Shown piece by piece: positions 1 through 7,947 of a stretch of 64,000 nt of DNA (position 1 is the first letter of the stretch; each line of letters begins with the position of its first letter). The stretch spans positions 3,491,056 to 3,555,055 of the forward strand of contig NZ_KB976986.1 of the NCBI RefSeq assembly GCF_000399665.1. Reading direction: 5' to 3'. The translations under genes and the position numbers were made by a program. Under the pieces are notes generated by a model, which was not told where the DNA came from, did no database searches, and was given only the letters and a program-made list of their open reading frames with translations. Source of the DNA: Acinetobacter calcoaceticus ANC 3811 (GTDB lineage: Bacteria > Pseudomonadota > Gammaproteobacteria > Pseudomonadales > Moraxellaceae).

Positions 1-2
1 CA

Positions 3-1169
3 CCAGAAACCTTAACATGGTTAATTCTAATTGCAGCTGCGGTACCGACGGCTTATACAGGCGCGTCAGGTATTTTCGTTATTGCAGCGGGTGCAATTAT
101 TTATAAAGAAGTCTGGAATGCGGGTGCTCGCCGTCAATATGCGTTGGCTGTATCTGCAATGTCAGGTTCTTTAGGTGTGGTGGTACGTCCATGTCTATTG
201 GTCGTTTTAATTGCAATGCTTGATAGCCGTCATGTAACGTCCGATGAGCTGTTTGGGCATGGTGTTTATGTATTTTGGTTAACTGCATTTATTTTCTTGG
301 GTGTTTCATTACTCTTGGCTGAAGAGAAATTCCGTGTGAATTCACCAAAAGTAGCGATTCCGGGCATGATGCGCGCCTTTGTACCTGTAATTCCATACAT
401 TTTGATTACAGCTGTTGTTCTTGCGATCTATAAATATGCGTTAGACACAGGAATGAATGAATTTACTGCACCAGTAATTTTACCATTAGTCCTGATAGCA
501 ATGATCTTGTATGACAAAATGGTGGCGCCAAAAGAAGCTCCTGCAATTAATATTCATGAGGCGATTGTTCGTGAGCATGAACAGAAATCACCATTCCTTC
601 GAGCGCATGATCCACATAGTTCTCAATTCCGTCTAGGTTTTGGTGGGGCACTTCGTTTTGCAACTTCAGAAACTGTAGGCCATATTGGTGCACTAATTAT
701 CTTGATGGCATTGTCTGCAAGCGTTGGTGGTTTAATTGAACGTTCTGAAGTGGTTGAATTATTGCCGACTCATTTAGGCAGTATCTATATATCACTGGCA
801 TGTATTGCACTGCTACTTGCTATTATTGGTATGTGTACAGATCCATTTGGTGCTGTAATTTTAGTTGCTGCAACCATTGCGCCTGTGGCATACGAAAATG
901 GTATTCATCCAATTCACTTCTGGATGATTGTGTTAGTTGCATTCGAATTTGGTTATGTAACCCCGCCAGTTGCGTTGAACCATCTACTCACGCGGTTGTC
1001 CGTCGGAGATGATGAAGTGAACGCTGCTGATGCTGAAGCGAAAGAGAAGTATACAAGTTTCTACTTCCGTTATGAGCGCTGGTTGCTACCAATTATTGTC
1101 TTGTTCTCATCATTGGTATTGGTGACGTATGTGCCATATGTATTTAAGTTATTCGGTTGGTATCATTAA
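3..1169 (+). CDS. TRAP transporter large permease subunit (DctM family), 5' end missing
   Basis: The reading frame is open from the first bases of the window, so the N-terminus lies outside. The visible part, about 388 residues, is a polytopic inner-membrane protein with many hydrophobic segments. The regions around CTDPFGAVILVAA and FGYVTPPVALNH resemble the conserved pore segments of DctM-type permeases. These import small organic acids at the expense of an ion gradient, together with a small membrane subunit and a periplasmic binding protein, none of which is in view. The spacer between hydrophobic blocks (roughly bases 520-650) is hydrophilic and probably cytoplasmic. The substrate cannot be read from the sequence. 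A hairpin terminator follows the stop codon closely, so this is the last gene of its operon. Family assignment is fairly sure. Confidence 0.8.
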   Translation, partial: PETLTWLILIAAAVPTAYTGASGIFVIAAGAIIYKEVWNAGARRQYALAVSAMSGSLGVVVRPCLLVVLIAMLDSRHVTSDELFGHGVYVFWLTAFIFLGVSLLLAEEKFRVNSPKVAIPGMMRAFVPVIPYILITAVVLAIYKYALDTGMNEFTAPVILPLVLIAMILYDKMVAPKEAPAINIHEAIVREHEQKSPFLRAHDPHSSQFRLGFGGALRFATSETVGHIGALIILMALSASVGGLIERSEVVELLPTHLGSIYISLACIALLLAIIGMCTDPFGAVILVAATIAPVAYENGIHPIHFWMIVLVAFEFGYVTPPVALNHLLTRLSVGDDEVNAADAEAKEKYTSFYFRYERWLLPIIVLFSSLVLVTYVPYVFKLFGWYH

Positions 1170-1193
1170 CTTAAATTAAAGTATCGGTTATAC

Positions 1194-1223
1194 AAAAAGC
1201 CTTCCTAAATGGAGGGCTTTTTT
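1194..1223 (+). terminator. Rho-independent terminator after the TRAP permease gene
   Basis: An inverted repeat of AAAAGCC..TCC with GGA.GGGCTTTT is followed by a T-run, 25 bases after the permease stop codon. Confidence 0.8.
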
Positions 1224-1282
1224 AGTCAGAGAATTCAGTAAATTTAGGAAAAAGATGACTAGAGTTATTTTAGTTAAAATAA

Positions 1283-1314
1283 AAAAAGCTAAAGTTATCT
1301 ATCTTTAGCTTTTT
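1283..1314 (-). terminator. Rho-independent terminator of the prlC-yheV-membrane protein operon
   Basis: The arms AAAAAGCTAAAG and CTTTAGCTTTTT form a strong hairpin. It lies 17 bases beyond the stop codon of the leftward gene at 1332 and is followed on the minus strand by a T-run. It may act in both directions. Confidence 0.75.
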
Positions 1315-1331
1315 AAGTTCCCATTGAAAAA

Positions 1332-1757
1332 CTATTGCTGTTTGAGCTGAGCTTCAAGCAATTTAACTTGTTCTTCTTTGAGTTTGGTTAATTGATCTGC
1401 ATCTGCATGCTGAGCTTTTAACGAACTTTCCTGATCTTGCAACTGACGATGGATGTCATCGAGTTTAGACACTTCCTCTTTTGCTAACGACTCTTGAGCA
1501 GGGACAGGCTGTTTAAGTACATCTTCATTCACAAGTTGTTGTGAACTGGCAGCCTCTGCTACTGGTTCGGAACCTGATGATGGATCAGGGATTTTAGCAG
1601 GAGCGGGTGTCGAAACAGGTTGAGGATCAACCATTGGTGCAGATGACTCGGTTTTTTTGAAAAACCATTGTGCAGCGAAAAAAAGCACTACAAGAATGCT
1701 TAAGCCCCCAATTAAAATCCACAATAGTTTTGAGTTTTGTTTTCTTTGTAGTGGCAT
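1332..1757 (-). CDS. Uncharacterised single-pass membrane protein with C-terminal coiled coil
   Basis: I do not recognise a named family. The 141 residues start with a short basic tail, one membrane helix at about residues 10-32 and then a Pro/Ser/Ala-rich linker (about 38-75). The C-terminal half (about 90-141) is rich in Gln, Glu, Leu and Lys with heptad-like spacing, so a coiled coil is likely. An N-in topology would put the coiled coil in the periplasm. It starts 11 bases after the stop of yheV and is probably co-transcribed with prlC and yheV. The role is unknown; a scaffold or envelope-associated function is only a guess. Confidence 0.6.
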   Translation of the reverse strand: MPLQRKQNSKLLWILIGGLSILVVLFFAAQWFFKKTESSAPMVDPQPVSTPAPAKIPDPSSGSEPVAEAASSQQLVNEDVLKQPVPAQESLAKEEVSKLDDIHRQLQDQESSLKAQHADADQLTKLKEEQVKLLEAQLKQQ

Positions 1758-1768
1758 CTTTAAGACCT

Positions 1769-1978
1769 TTAGTCAGGACGACGAGGCTTGAACTGTATTA
1801 CTCCAACTTCATCAGGTACAGCAGGTGTTTCAGGCTCATCAATATGAGTCGGACGATTTTCGCTATAACCGCATTCGATACATTCAATCCATTCGTCTTC
1901 AGCGGTGGTTAGCATGACAATCCGATCTGTTGCTTCACATTTTGGACATTTAGCCCCAGCAATGAAACGTTTTTTCAT
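1769..1978 (-). CDS. yheV: YheV-type small zinc-ribbon protein
   Basis: The short protein begins MKKRFIAGAKCPKCEATD and carries a second CIECGYS pair. The two CxxC motifs make a four-cysteine zinc ribbon, and the opening matches the YheV family closely. The molecular role is not established. I place the start at the ATG at 1978, which has an AGGGTG ribosome-binding site; an in-frame GTG 18 bases upstream would add six residues with no counterpart in the family. It follows prlC by about 40 bases on the same strand, an arrangement also seen in pseudomonads, so it is probably translated from the prlC message. Confidence 0.8.
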   Translation of the reverse strand: MKKRFIAGAKCPKCEATDRIVMLTTAEDEWIECIECGYSENRPTHIDEPETPAVPDEVGVIQFKPRRPD

Positions 1979-2018
1979 CTTTATCACCCTAACCACACGA
2001 TCAATTTAGGCCCATAGT

Positions 2019-4073
2019 TTAAGCGGTTTTGCTGTCATTCGTCCAACCTTGATGACGTAACAATGCATCAATTTTAGGTTCACGGCCACGGAAACTTACA
2101 AATGCTTCAAGTGCAGTGTCTTTACCACCCACTGCTAAAATTGCCTGACGGAATTCTTTGCCAGTTTGAGTGTTGAAAATACCTTCATGTTCAAAACGAT
2201 CAAATGCATCACTCGCTAAAACTTCTGCCCATTTGTAAGAGTAATAGCCAGCCGCATAACCACCAGCAAAAATATGACTGAAGCTATGTTGAAAGCGATT
2301 GTATTCAACAGCTGGAACGACTGCATATTGTTTACGAATGTCGTTTAAAGTTTGCTGAATTTGCTCACTGTTCAGTGCAGGTGTTTTTGTATGGATGGTC
2401 AGGTCAAACAATGCAAATTCAAGCTGACGTAAAGTTTGCATACCAGACTGGAAGAAACGAGCATTTAATAAAGCATCAAGTAATTCTTGCGGTAAAGTTT
2501 GTTTGCTCTCAGTGTGCTCACTTAAAACATCTAAACTTTCTTTATCCCAAGACCAGAATTCCATGAACTGGCTTGGCAGCTCAACCGCATCCCAAGCAAC
2601 ACCATGAGTTCCTGCAACTGAAATATTATCTACTTCAGTTAGCATGTGATGTAAACCATGTCCAAACTCATGGAATAAAGTGATTACTTCATCATGGGTG
2701 AGTAAAGCAGGCTGATCACCTACTGGAGGAGTGAAGTTACATACCATGTAGCAAATTGGTTTTTGTAAACCATGAACAGTTTGCATGCGTGAGCGGAAAC
2801 CACTCATCCATGCGCCGCCTCTTTTACCAGTACGCGCGTATAAATCAAAAAAGAAACCACCAACCACTTGACCTTGGTCTTCTAACTCAAAATAACGTGC
2901 ATCTGGATGCCAAACTGGAGCTTCACGCTCAACGATGTTAATACCGTATAAGCGCTGCACGATCTGGAATAAGCCCTGAATGACTTTAGGTGCAGGGAAA
3001 TAAGGTTTTAATGCTTCTTGCGATAAGTTGAATTGTTGCTGTTTAAGCTTTTCAGAGTAGTAAGTGCTATCCCAAGGTTTAAGTTCATCAACTCCATCTT
3101 GTTTGGCAATCTCTTGTAGTTCAGCAATCTCTTGAAGAGCAGGAGTACGCGCATGCTCAGCGAGATCAACCAAAAACTCATGTACTGTTTTTATATCTGG
3201 CGCCATCTTGCTTGCAAGAGAATATTCAGCATAGTTATTGAAACCAAGTAGTTTCGCCATTTCCTGACGAAGACTTAAAATTTCTTCCATAATTTTGCTG
3301 TTATCAAACTCAGTTTGTTCCGACTGATCAGATGCACGAGTGACATAGGCTCTATAAAGCTCTTCACGCAAAGCGCGGTCATCTGCATAGGTCATGATTG
3401 CAAAATAAGCGGGGAAATCTAGAGTTGCTACAGCTTGATCGAGTTCACGTTGTTTCCCGTACTGTTTTAATAACTCAACATTACTTTCTGGGAGACCTTT
3501 TAGCTCAGCTTCTGTAAGTGGTTTAAAGTAAGCTTGGGTGGCATCAAGTACATGGTTAGAAAAATCAGAAGAAAGCTGTGAAAGACGGGCAGAAATATCT
3601 GCATAGCGTTTTTTCTCTTCGCCCTCTAAAGCCACACTAGAAAGTTTAAAATCACGTAAAGCGAGTCGAATAGCACTTTGTTGGGCTGGACTAAGAGATG
3701 TATAACCCTGACCATCATGAATATGCTGATAAGTTTGATAGAGAGCGGTGTGTTGACCAAGTTGAGTGTAATATTCACTCAAAGCGGGTAATAATGATTG
3801 ATAAACCTCTCTGGTTTCAGCATTGCTCATTACTGCATTTAAATGTGATAAAACACCCCATGATTCACTGAGGTTGTTTTCAAGAGTATCGACTTGTTCA
3901 AGTACTGCAAGTTGTTGAGCGGTATCGCTAGGTACAACTGTAAGTGTATTTAAAAATTCTTGGCCTGCTTGAATCGCTTGTTGGATGTCTTGTTTTAAAT
4001 TTTCTAATTCAATTTGATCAAAACGCGGTGTTGGTAAGGTCGCTTGTTGGAAAGTCATTGCTGTGAGCCACAT
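2019..4073 (-). CDS. prlC: Oligopeptidase A, M3-family zinc metallopeptidase
   Basis: The product is a cytoplasmic metallo-oligopeptidase that cleaves short peptides, including signal-peptide fragments and breakdown products of ATP-dependent proteases. The HEFGHGLHHM motif at residues 468-477 supplies the two zinc-binding histidines and the catalytic glutamate of the M3 family. The length of 684 residues matches E. coli PrlC, which is about 680. The N-terminal half is the usual helical part that covers the active-site channel. An alternative ATG at 4058 (MTFQQATLP) looks equally good and would drop five residues; neither has a strong ribosome-binding site. yheV and the coiled-coil membrane gene follow on the same strand. 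Confidence 0.93.
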   Translation of the reverse strand: MWLTAMTFQQATLPTPRFDQIELENLKQDIQQAIQAGQEFLNTLTVVPSDTAQQLAVLEQVDTLENNLSESWGVLSHLNAVMSNAETREVYQSLLPALSEYYTQLGQHTALYQTYQHIHDGQGYTSLSPAQQSAIRLALRDFKLSSVALEGEEKKRYADISARLSQLSSDFSNHVLDATQAYFKPLTEAELKGLPESNVELLKQYGKQRELDQAVATLDFPAYFAIMTYADDRALREELYRAYVTRASDQSEQTEFDNSKIMEEILSLRQEMAKLLGFNNYAEYSLASKMAPDIKTVHEFLVDLAEHARTPALQEIAELQEIAKQDGVDELKPWDSTYYSEKLKQQQFNLSQEALKPYFPAPKVIQGLFQIVQRLYGINIVEREAPVWHPDARYFELEDQGQVVGGFFFDLYARTGKRGGAWMSGFRSRMQTVHGLQKPICYMVCNFTPPVGDQPALLTHDEVITLFHEFGHGLHHMLTEVDNISVAGTHGVAWDAVELPSQFMEFWSWDKESLDVLSEHTESKQTLPQELLDALLNARFFQSGMQTLRQLEFALFDLTIHTKTPALNSEQIQQTLNDIRKQYAVVPAVEYNRFQHSFSHIFAGGYAAGYYSYKWAEVLASDAFDRFEHEGIFNTQTGKEFRQAILAVGGKDTALEAFVSFRGREPKIDALLRHQGWTNDSKTA

Positions 4074-4153
4074 TATTTTTTAAACATGTTATTAGATGTA
4101 GGTCCTCTCAAGCCAGAAATCAAGTTTAATGTGCAAAATAACCTTTTTAAAAA

Positions 4154-4183
4154 GAAATAAGCCTCACATTGGAGGCTTATTTC
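4154..4183 (-). terminator. Rho-independent terminator after rnr
   Basis: The arms AAATAAGCCTC and GAGGCTTATTT flank a five-base loop and are followed on the minus strand by TTCTTTTT. It lies just downstream of the rnr stop codon and separates rnr from prlC. Confidence 0.75.
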
Positions 4184-4208
4184 TGAATTAGCTACATCTA
4201 TTGTTTAA

Positions 4209-6623
4209 TTATTCAGCCTTTGATTTCGCATTGGCCTTTTTCTTTTTAGGCTTAGACTTTTTCTTTACTTTTTCTGGTTTACTTTCTGCTTTTGGAGTAG
4301 TTTTTTTACCAGGCTTTTTAGTATAAGAATTAGACTTAGCTTTTTCCTTCTTTTTGTGAACTGGTTTTTCGCCATCACTACTTGTTGGTTTGCTGAAAAC
4401 TTCTTCAGTTGCCTGTGGAGATGTTTTCGTTGTGCGTGGAGCTCGGCTACGAACGACTCGTCCCGCATGCGTGACTTGTTGAAGAAGCTGGAAGTCAATT
4501 TTACGTTCTTCCAGATTTACACCAGCAACCTGAATTTTAACTTCATCACCCAAACCAAAAACTTGACCACGATTTTGACCTACAAGATTTTGGCTCGCTT
4601 GGTCATAAATAAAGAAGTCATCACCAAGTTGGCTAATATGAATCATGCCATCGACATATAAATCTTTAAGTGTCACGAATAAACCAAATTCGGTCACTGC
4701 ACTTACGATACCAATAAACTCTTCACCCAAATGCTGTTGCATATAGTGACATTTCAACCAAGTCGTTACGCTACGAGAAGCTTCATCTGCACGGCGTTCA
4801 GTTTTAGAAAAATGTTCACCAGCAGCATCTAGTGCGGCACCAGAGAGAGGAGAAGGTTTTTGTTTTAAGTGTGCCTTAATAGCACGGTGTAACAATAAAT
4901 CTGGGTAACGACGGATTGGCGAAGTGAAATGAGTATAAGCTTCATACGCTAAACCATAGTGTCCCGCATTTTTTGCACCATAATAAGCTTGCATCATTGA
5001 GCGTAATAAAACGGCATGAATGCTTGGTGCATCAATACGGTCTTTGGTTGCTTCAATAACTCTTTGATAATCTGCTTGAGTTGGCTGGTCAGAGAAGGGT
5101 AGACCAAGTAATTTCACAAAGTCTTTTACTTTCTGAATACGTGAAAACTCAGGAGCTTCATGCACGCGATATAACATTGGAATATCATGTTCTAATGCAT
5201 ATTCAGCCGCAGCAACGTTAGCAAGCAACATACATTCTTCAATAAGCTTATGTGCTTCATTACGTGTACGTGGCAAAATTTCTTTAATCCCGCCAAGCTC
5301 ATCAAAAGTCATGTACGTTTCAATGGTTTCAAATTCCATTGCATGACGGTCAGCACGCAAGTTTTTCAAAATTTGATAAAGCTGGAAAAGCGTATTTAAA
5401 GATTTATGAACATCACGATCTTTTGGAATCGCATCTGTTGCACCTTCAAAATATTGCGCTACCTGTGTATAGGTCAAACGCGCTTTTGAGTGCATAACTG
5501 ACGGATAAAACTCATAGCTAGTTACACGGCCTGTACGGGAGAGTTTAAGGTCACAAACCATACATAGGCGGTCTACGTGAGGGTTCAGAGAACACAAGCC
5601 GTTTGACAAAGCCTCTGGTAGCATCGGTAATACAAAGTGTGGAAAGTATACCGAAGTGCCTCGTTCCTCAGCTTCTTCATTGAGGGCTGAATTTAAGCGA
5701 ACATAATGGCTTACATCGGCAATTGCAACTACAACGCGGTAACCACCACCCGGACGTTTCTCTGCATAAACGGCATCGTCAAAATCTCGAGCGTCTTCAC
5801 CATCAATCGTAACTAATGCTAAATCTCTTAAATCAATGCGGCCTTCACGATCTTGAGCAGATGGCTCTTTAAAACTTTCTGCTTCTTTTAATACCTGATC
5901 TGGAAACTCATATGGCAAACCAAATTCAAGAATGGTTTGTGGAATAATAATTTCTGTATCAGCTTTGTCCGCCATAGACTGAATAATATGCGCCGTTGAA
6001 AACTCTTCGCGGGTCGGATAAGTATCAATTGCAACACGCAGCATATCGCCAACATTCGCTTCAGCATGTTTTACGAGTTCTTTTTCCAAAGGAATAGGCT
6101 GGTGCTGATTAGGATTATTGGGTTGAATAAAATATTCGCCATCGTGAACGGACAATTTACCGATCAATTGTTTGACGCGATGTTGTAAAACTTCTGTGAT
6201 AAAACCCCAAGGTTTACCTTTGCGGTCTACTGAAGTCTGGCGCACTCTAACTCGATCGCCATTAAAGACTAAACGTAATTCACGTTCAGGAAGTAAAAGG
6301 TCAGTTTGACCATCAATATGTGCTGTACCTAAACCTTTACTATTAATATAGACAGTTGCTTCATATGTTGGTTGATCTGCCACCAACTGAAATTTAAAAC
6401 CGTCTTTCATGATTTGACCATCACGAACCATAGCACTTAAACGATGACTTAACGCTTCGATACTTTTTTGGTCATGAATATTAAAATGATCGACAAGCTC
6501 TGCATGAGATTGTGGTGTTTGAACCTGCTCCAATGTATCTAAAATAAGAGTACGGCTTGGAATAGGATTGTCATAACGTTCAGCTTCAGCTTTCGCTTCA
6601 GGGTCAGCCCAGTTTTTTGTCAT
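4209..6623 (-). CDS. rnr: Ribonuclease R, 3'-to-5' exoribonuclease
   Basis: RNase R degrades structured RNA processively from the 3' end and takes part in mRNA decay and rRNA and tmRNA quality control. The order is an N-terminal winged-helix region, two cold-shock-type OB domains, the RNB catalytic core with GEDARDFDDAV, whose acidic cluster binds the metal ions, then an S1 domain (around GEEFIGIVSAVTEFGLFV). It ends in a long Lys-rich tail (about the last 70 residues) as in E. coli RNase R. I choose the ATG at 6623 because MTKNWADPEAK...NPIPSR aligns with the E. coli N-terminus; a GTG at 6638 would add five residues. It is transcribed away from the tRNA genes and ends at its own terminator. 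Confidence 0.93.
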   Translation of the reverse strand: MTKNWADPEAKAEAERYDNPIPSRTLILDTLEQVQTPQSHAELVDHFNIHDQKSIEALSHRLSAMVRDGQIMKDGFKFQLVADQPTYEATVYINSKGLGTAHIDGQTDLLLPERELRLVFNGDRVRVRQTSVDRKGKPWGFITEVLQHRVKQLIGKLSVHDGEYFIQPNNPNQHQPIPLEKELVKHAEANVGDMLRVAIDTYPTREEFSTAHIIQSMADKADTEIIIPQTILEFGLPYEFPDQVLKEAESFKEPSAQDREGRIDLRDLALVTIDGEDARDFDDAVYAEKRPGGGYRVVVAIADVSHYVRLNSALNEEAEERGTSVYFPHFVLPMLPEALSNGLCSLNPHVDRLCMVCDLKLSRTGRVTSYEFYPSVMHSKARLTYTQVAQYFEGATDAIPKDRDVHKSLNTLFQLYQILKNLRADRHAMEFETIETYMTFDELGGIKEILPRTRNEAHKLIEECMLLANVAAAEYALEHDIPMLYRVHEAPEFSRIQKVKDFVKLLGLPFSDQPTQADYQRVIEATKDRIDAPSIHAVLLRSMMQAYYGAKNAGHYGLAYEAYTHFTSPIRRYPDLLLHRAIKAHLKQKPSPLSGAALDAAGEHFSKTERRADEASRSVTTWLKCHYMQQHLGEEFIGIVSAVTEFGLFVTLKDLYVDGMIHISQLGDDFFIYDQASQNLVGQNRGQVFGLGDEVKIQVAGVNLEERKIDFQLLQQVTHAGRVVRSRAPRTTKTSPQATEEVFSKPTSSDGEKPVHKKKEKAKSNSYTKKPGKKTTPKAESKPEKVKKKSKPKKKKANAKSKAE

Positions 6624-6884
6624 GTCGTTTGGTTTCACGCTTGGCAGATAAGTTTAGCATAAGCCATGCAGACCCGAACTGCACGTTTAGGTTTGCAATA
6701 ATGTGTTATGCACTACAGTATTTTGATGAAGAAATAATATCTATCTTAACAAGCGTTTGATCGAAAAAGACGAAAATAATGAGTAAATTGCTTAAAAAGT
6801 AATTCATTGAACTAAAAAACAAGAAAATTTCAGTATGATGACTTGATCAATGTGGTTTTAGTTTGTATTATGGCGGCTCGTTCC

Positions 6885-6975
6885 GGTGAGGTGGATGAGT
6901 GGCTGAAATCACTTCCCTGCTAAGGAAGCATACCTATTACTGGTATCGAGGGTTCGAATCCCTCTCTCACCGCCA
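6885..6975 (+). tRNA. tRNA-Ser (anticodon GCT), CCA encoded
   Basis: The gene folds as a class II tRNA. The acceptor GGTGAGG pairs with TCTCACC, the anticodon stem CTTCC/GGAAG encloses CTGCTAA, there is a long variable arm, and the T arm is GAGGG-TTCGAAT-CCCTC. The anticodon GCT reads AGC and AGU. Discriminator G and CCA are in the DNA. A possible -10 hexamer TATGAT lies at 6834-6839. Two tRNA-Arg genes follow, so the three are probably one transcript. Confidence 0.95.
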
Positions 6976-6984
6976 TTACTTAAT

Positions 6985-7061
6985 GCGCTCATAGCTCAGC
7001 TGGATAGAGCACTTGGCTACGAACTAAGGGGTCGGGAGTTCGAATCTCTCTGAGCGCACCA
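6985..7061 (+). tRNA. tRNA-Arg (anticodon ACG), copy 1
   Basis: A 77-base cloverleaf with acceptor GCGCTCA/TGAGCGC, anticodon loop CTACGAA in stem CTTGG/CTAAG, and encoded CCA. The A of ACG is expected to be deaminated to inosine by TadA, so that it reads CGU, CGC and CGA. It lies nine bases after tRNA-Ser. Confidence 0.96.
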
Positions 7062-7100
7062 AGTAAAATAGAACGAATCGCTGAAAGGCACACAAGTTAC

Positions 7101-7177
7101 GCGCTCATAGCTCAGCTGGATAGAGCACTTGGCTACGAACTAAGGGGTCGGGAGTTCGAATCTCTCTGAGCGCACCA
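7101..7177 (+). tRNA. tRNA-Arg (anticodon ACG), copy 2
   Basis: Identical base for base to copy 1, 39 bases downstream of it, with CCA encoded. It is followed at once by a hairpin terminator that ends the tRNA transcript. The gene plus terminator recurs at 10818-10930. Confidence 0.96.
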
Positions 7178-7189
7178 ACTTGAAGAATT

Positions 7190-7214
7190 AACCGCTTTTA
7201 TAGCGGTTTTTTTG
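7190..7214 (+). terminator. Terminator of the tRNA-Ser/tRNA-Arg cluster
   Basis: AACCGCT and AGCGGTT form a hairpin followed by a T-run, 13 bases after tRNA-Arg copy 2. A close variant with a different loop follows copy 3. Confidence 0.85.
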
Positions 7215-7284
7215 TGCTTGTTTTTTGGTAATTTTAAAAAAATCTAAATTTATAACTTTTTAATTATATTAGAGATAATCATAA

Positions 7285-7878
7285 ATGAATCTAGCTTTAT
7301 TTGATTTTGATGGCACCATCACTCACAACGACACATTCAGCTTATTTCTTAAATTTTCTTTAGACAGAAAAACCCAACTCGTCGGTGGTATTCGACTTGC
7401 ACCCTATATCGCTGGCTATAAACTTGGTTGGGTAACGGATAAAACTATTCGAACTAAGCTCTGCCAAATAGGATATGTAGGCTATGACGCGAACTCACTA
7501 AAAGATATGGGACAAGAGTTTGCTAAAAAGGTACTTCCTACATGTGTTCGTGAAAATGCTTTGGAGCGTATTCTCTGGCATAAAGAGCAAGGCGATCAGA
7601 TTGTTGTTGTATCAGCATCATTAGGTGTTTATTTAGAAAGTTGGTGTCATTCTTTAGGTTTAGATGTTATATGCAATCAACTTGAAATACATAATGGTAT
7701 TTTAACAGGTCATTTTATTGATGGTGATTGTGGTTATTTAGAAAAAGTAAATAGAATAAAAAATAAATATGATTTAACCCAATATCCTACAATTTATGCT
7801 TATGGTGATACTCCTAATGATTATGCAATGTTGGAGTTAGCACATAAAAAATATTATAGATGGCAAGAGATTGATTAG
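7285..7878 (+). CDS. HAD-IB family phosphatase (SerB-like)
   Basis: This is a 197-residue haloacid-dehalogenase-fold hydrolase. Motif I is DFDGT at residues 7-11 (nucleophile Asp7, acid/base Asp9), motif II is the VSAS stretch near the middle, and motif IV is GDTPND at 174-179. The HAD-IB subgroup includes phosphoserine phosphatase and phosphatases of lipid or sugar head groups; the substrate here is unknown. The protein looks complete. The gene lies inside the segment bounded by tRNA-Arg copies 2 and 3, converges on the repeat-protein gene, and shares a hairpin terminator with it. Confidence 0.8.
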   Translation: MNLALFDFDGTITHNDTFSLFLKFSLDRKTQLVGGIRLAPYIAGYKLGWVTDKTIRTKLCQIGYVGYDANSLKDMGQEFAKKVLPTCVRENALERILWHKEQGDQIVVVSASLGVYLESWCHSLGLDVICNQLEIHNGILTGHFIDGDCGYLEKVNRIKNKYDLTQYPTIYAYGDTPNDYAMLELAHKKYYRWQEID

Positions 7879-7908
7879 TACTAATTAATATTAGGAACTA
7901 TATTAAAT

Positions 7909-7940
7909 AAGGAAGCCACTTTTATAAGTGGCTTCCTTTT
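7909..7940 (+). terminator. Bidirectional terminator between HAD gene and repeat-protein gene
   Basis: The arms AAGGAAGCCACT and AGTGGCTTCCTT are perfectly complementary around a short loop, with A/T runs on both sides, between two converging genes. Confidence 0.85.
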
Positions 7941-7947
7941 AATGATA

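Noticed and set aside
4265..4498. A 77-codon Lys-rich frame overlapping the end of rnr
   Set aside because: It is a shadow of the Lys-rich tail of RNase R in another frame.
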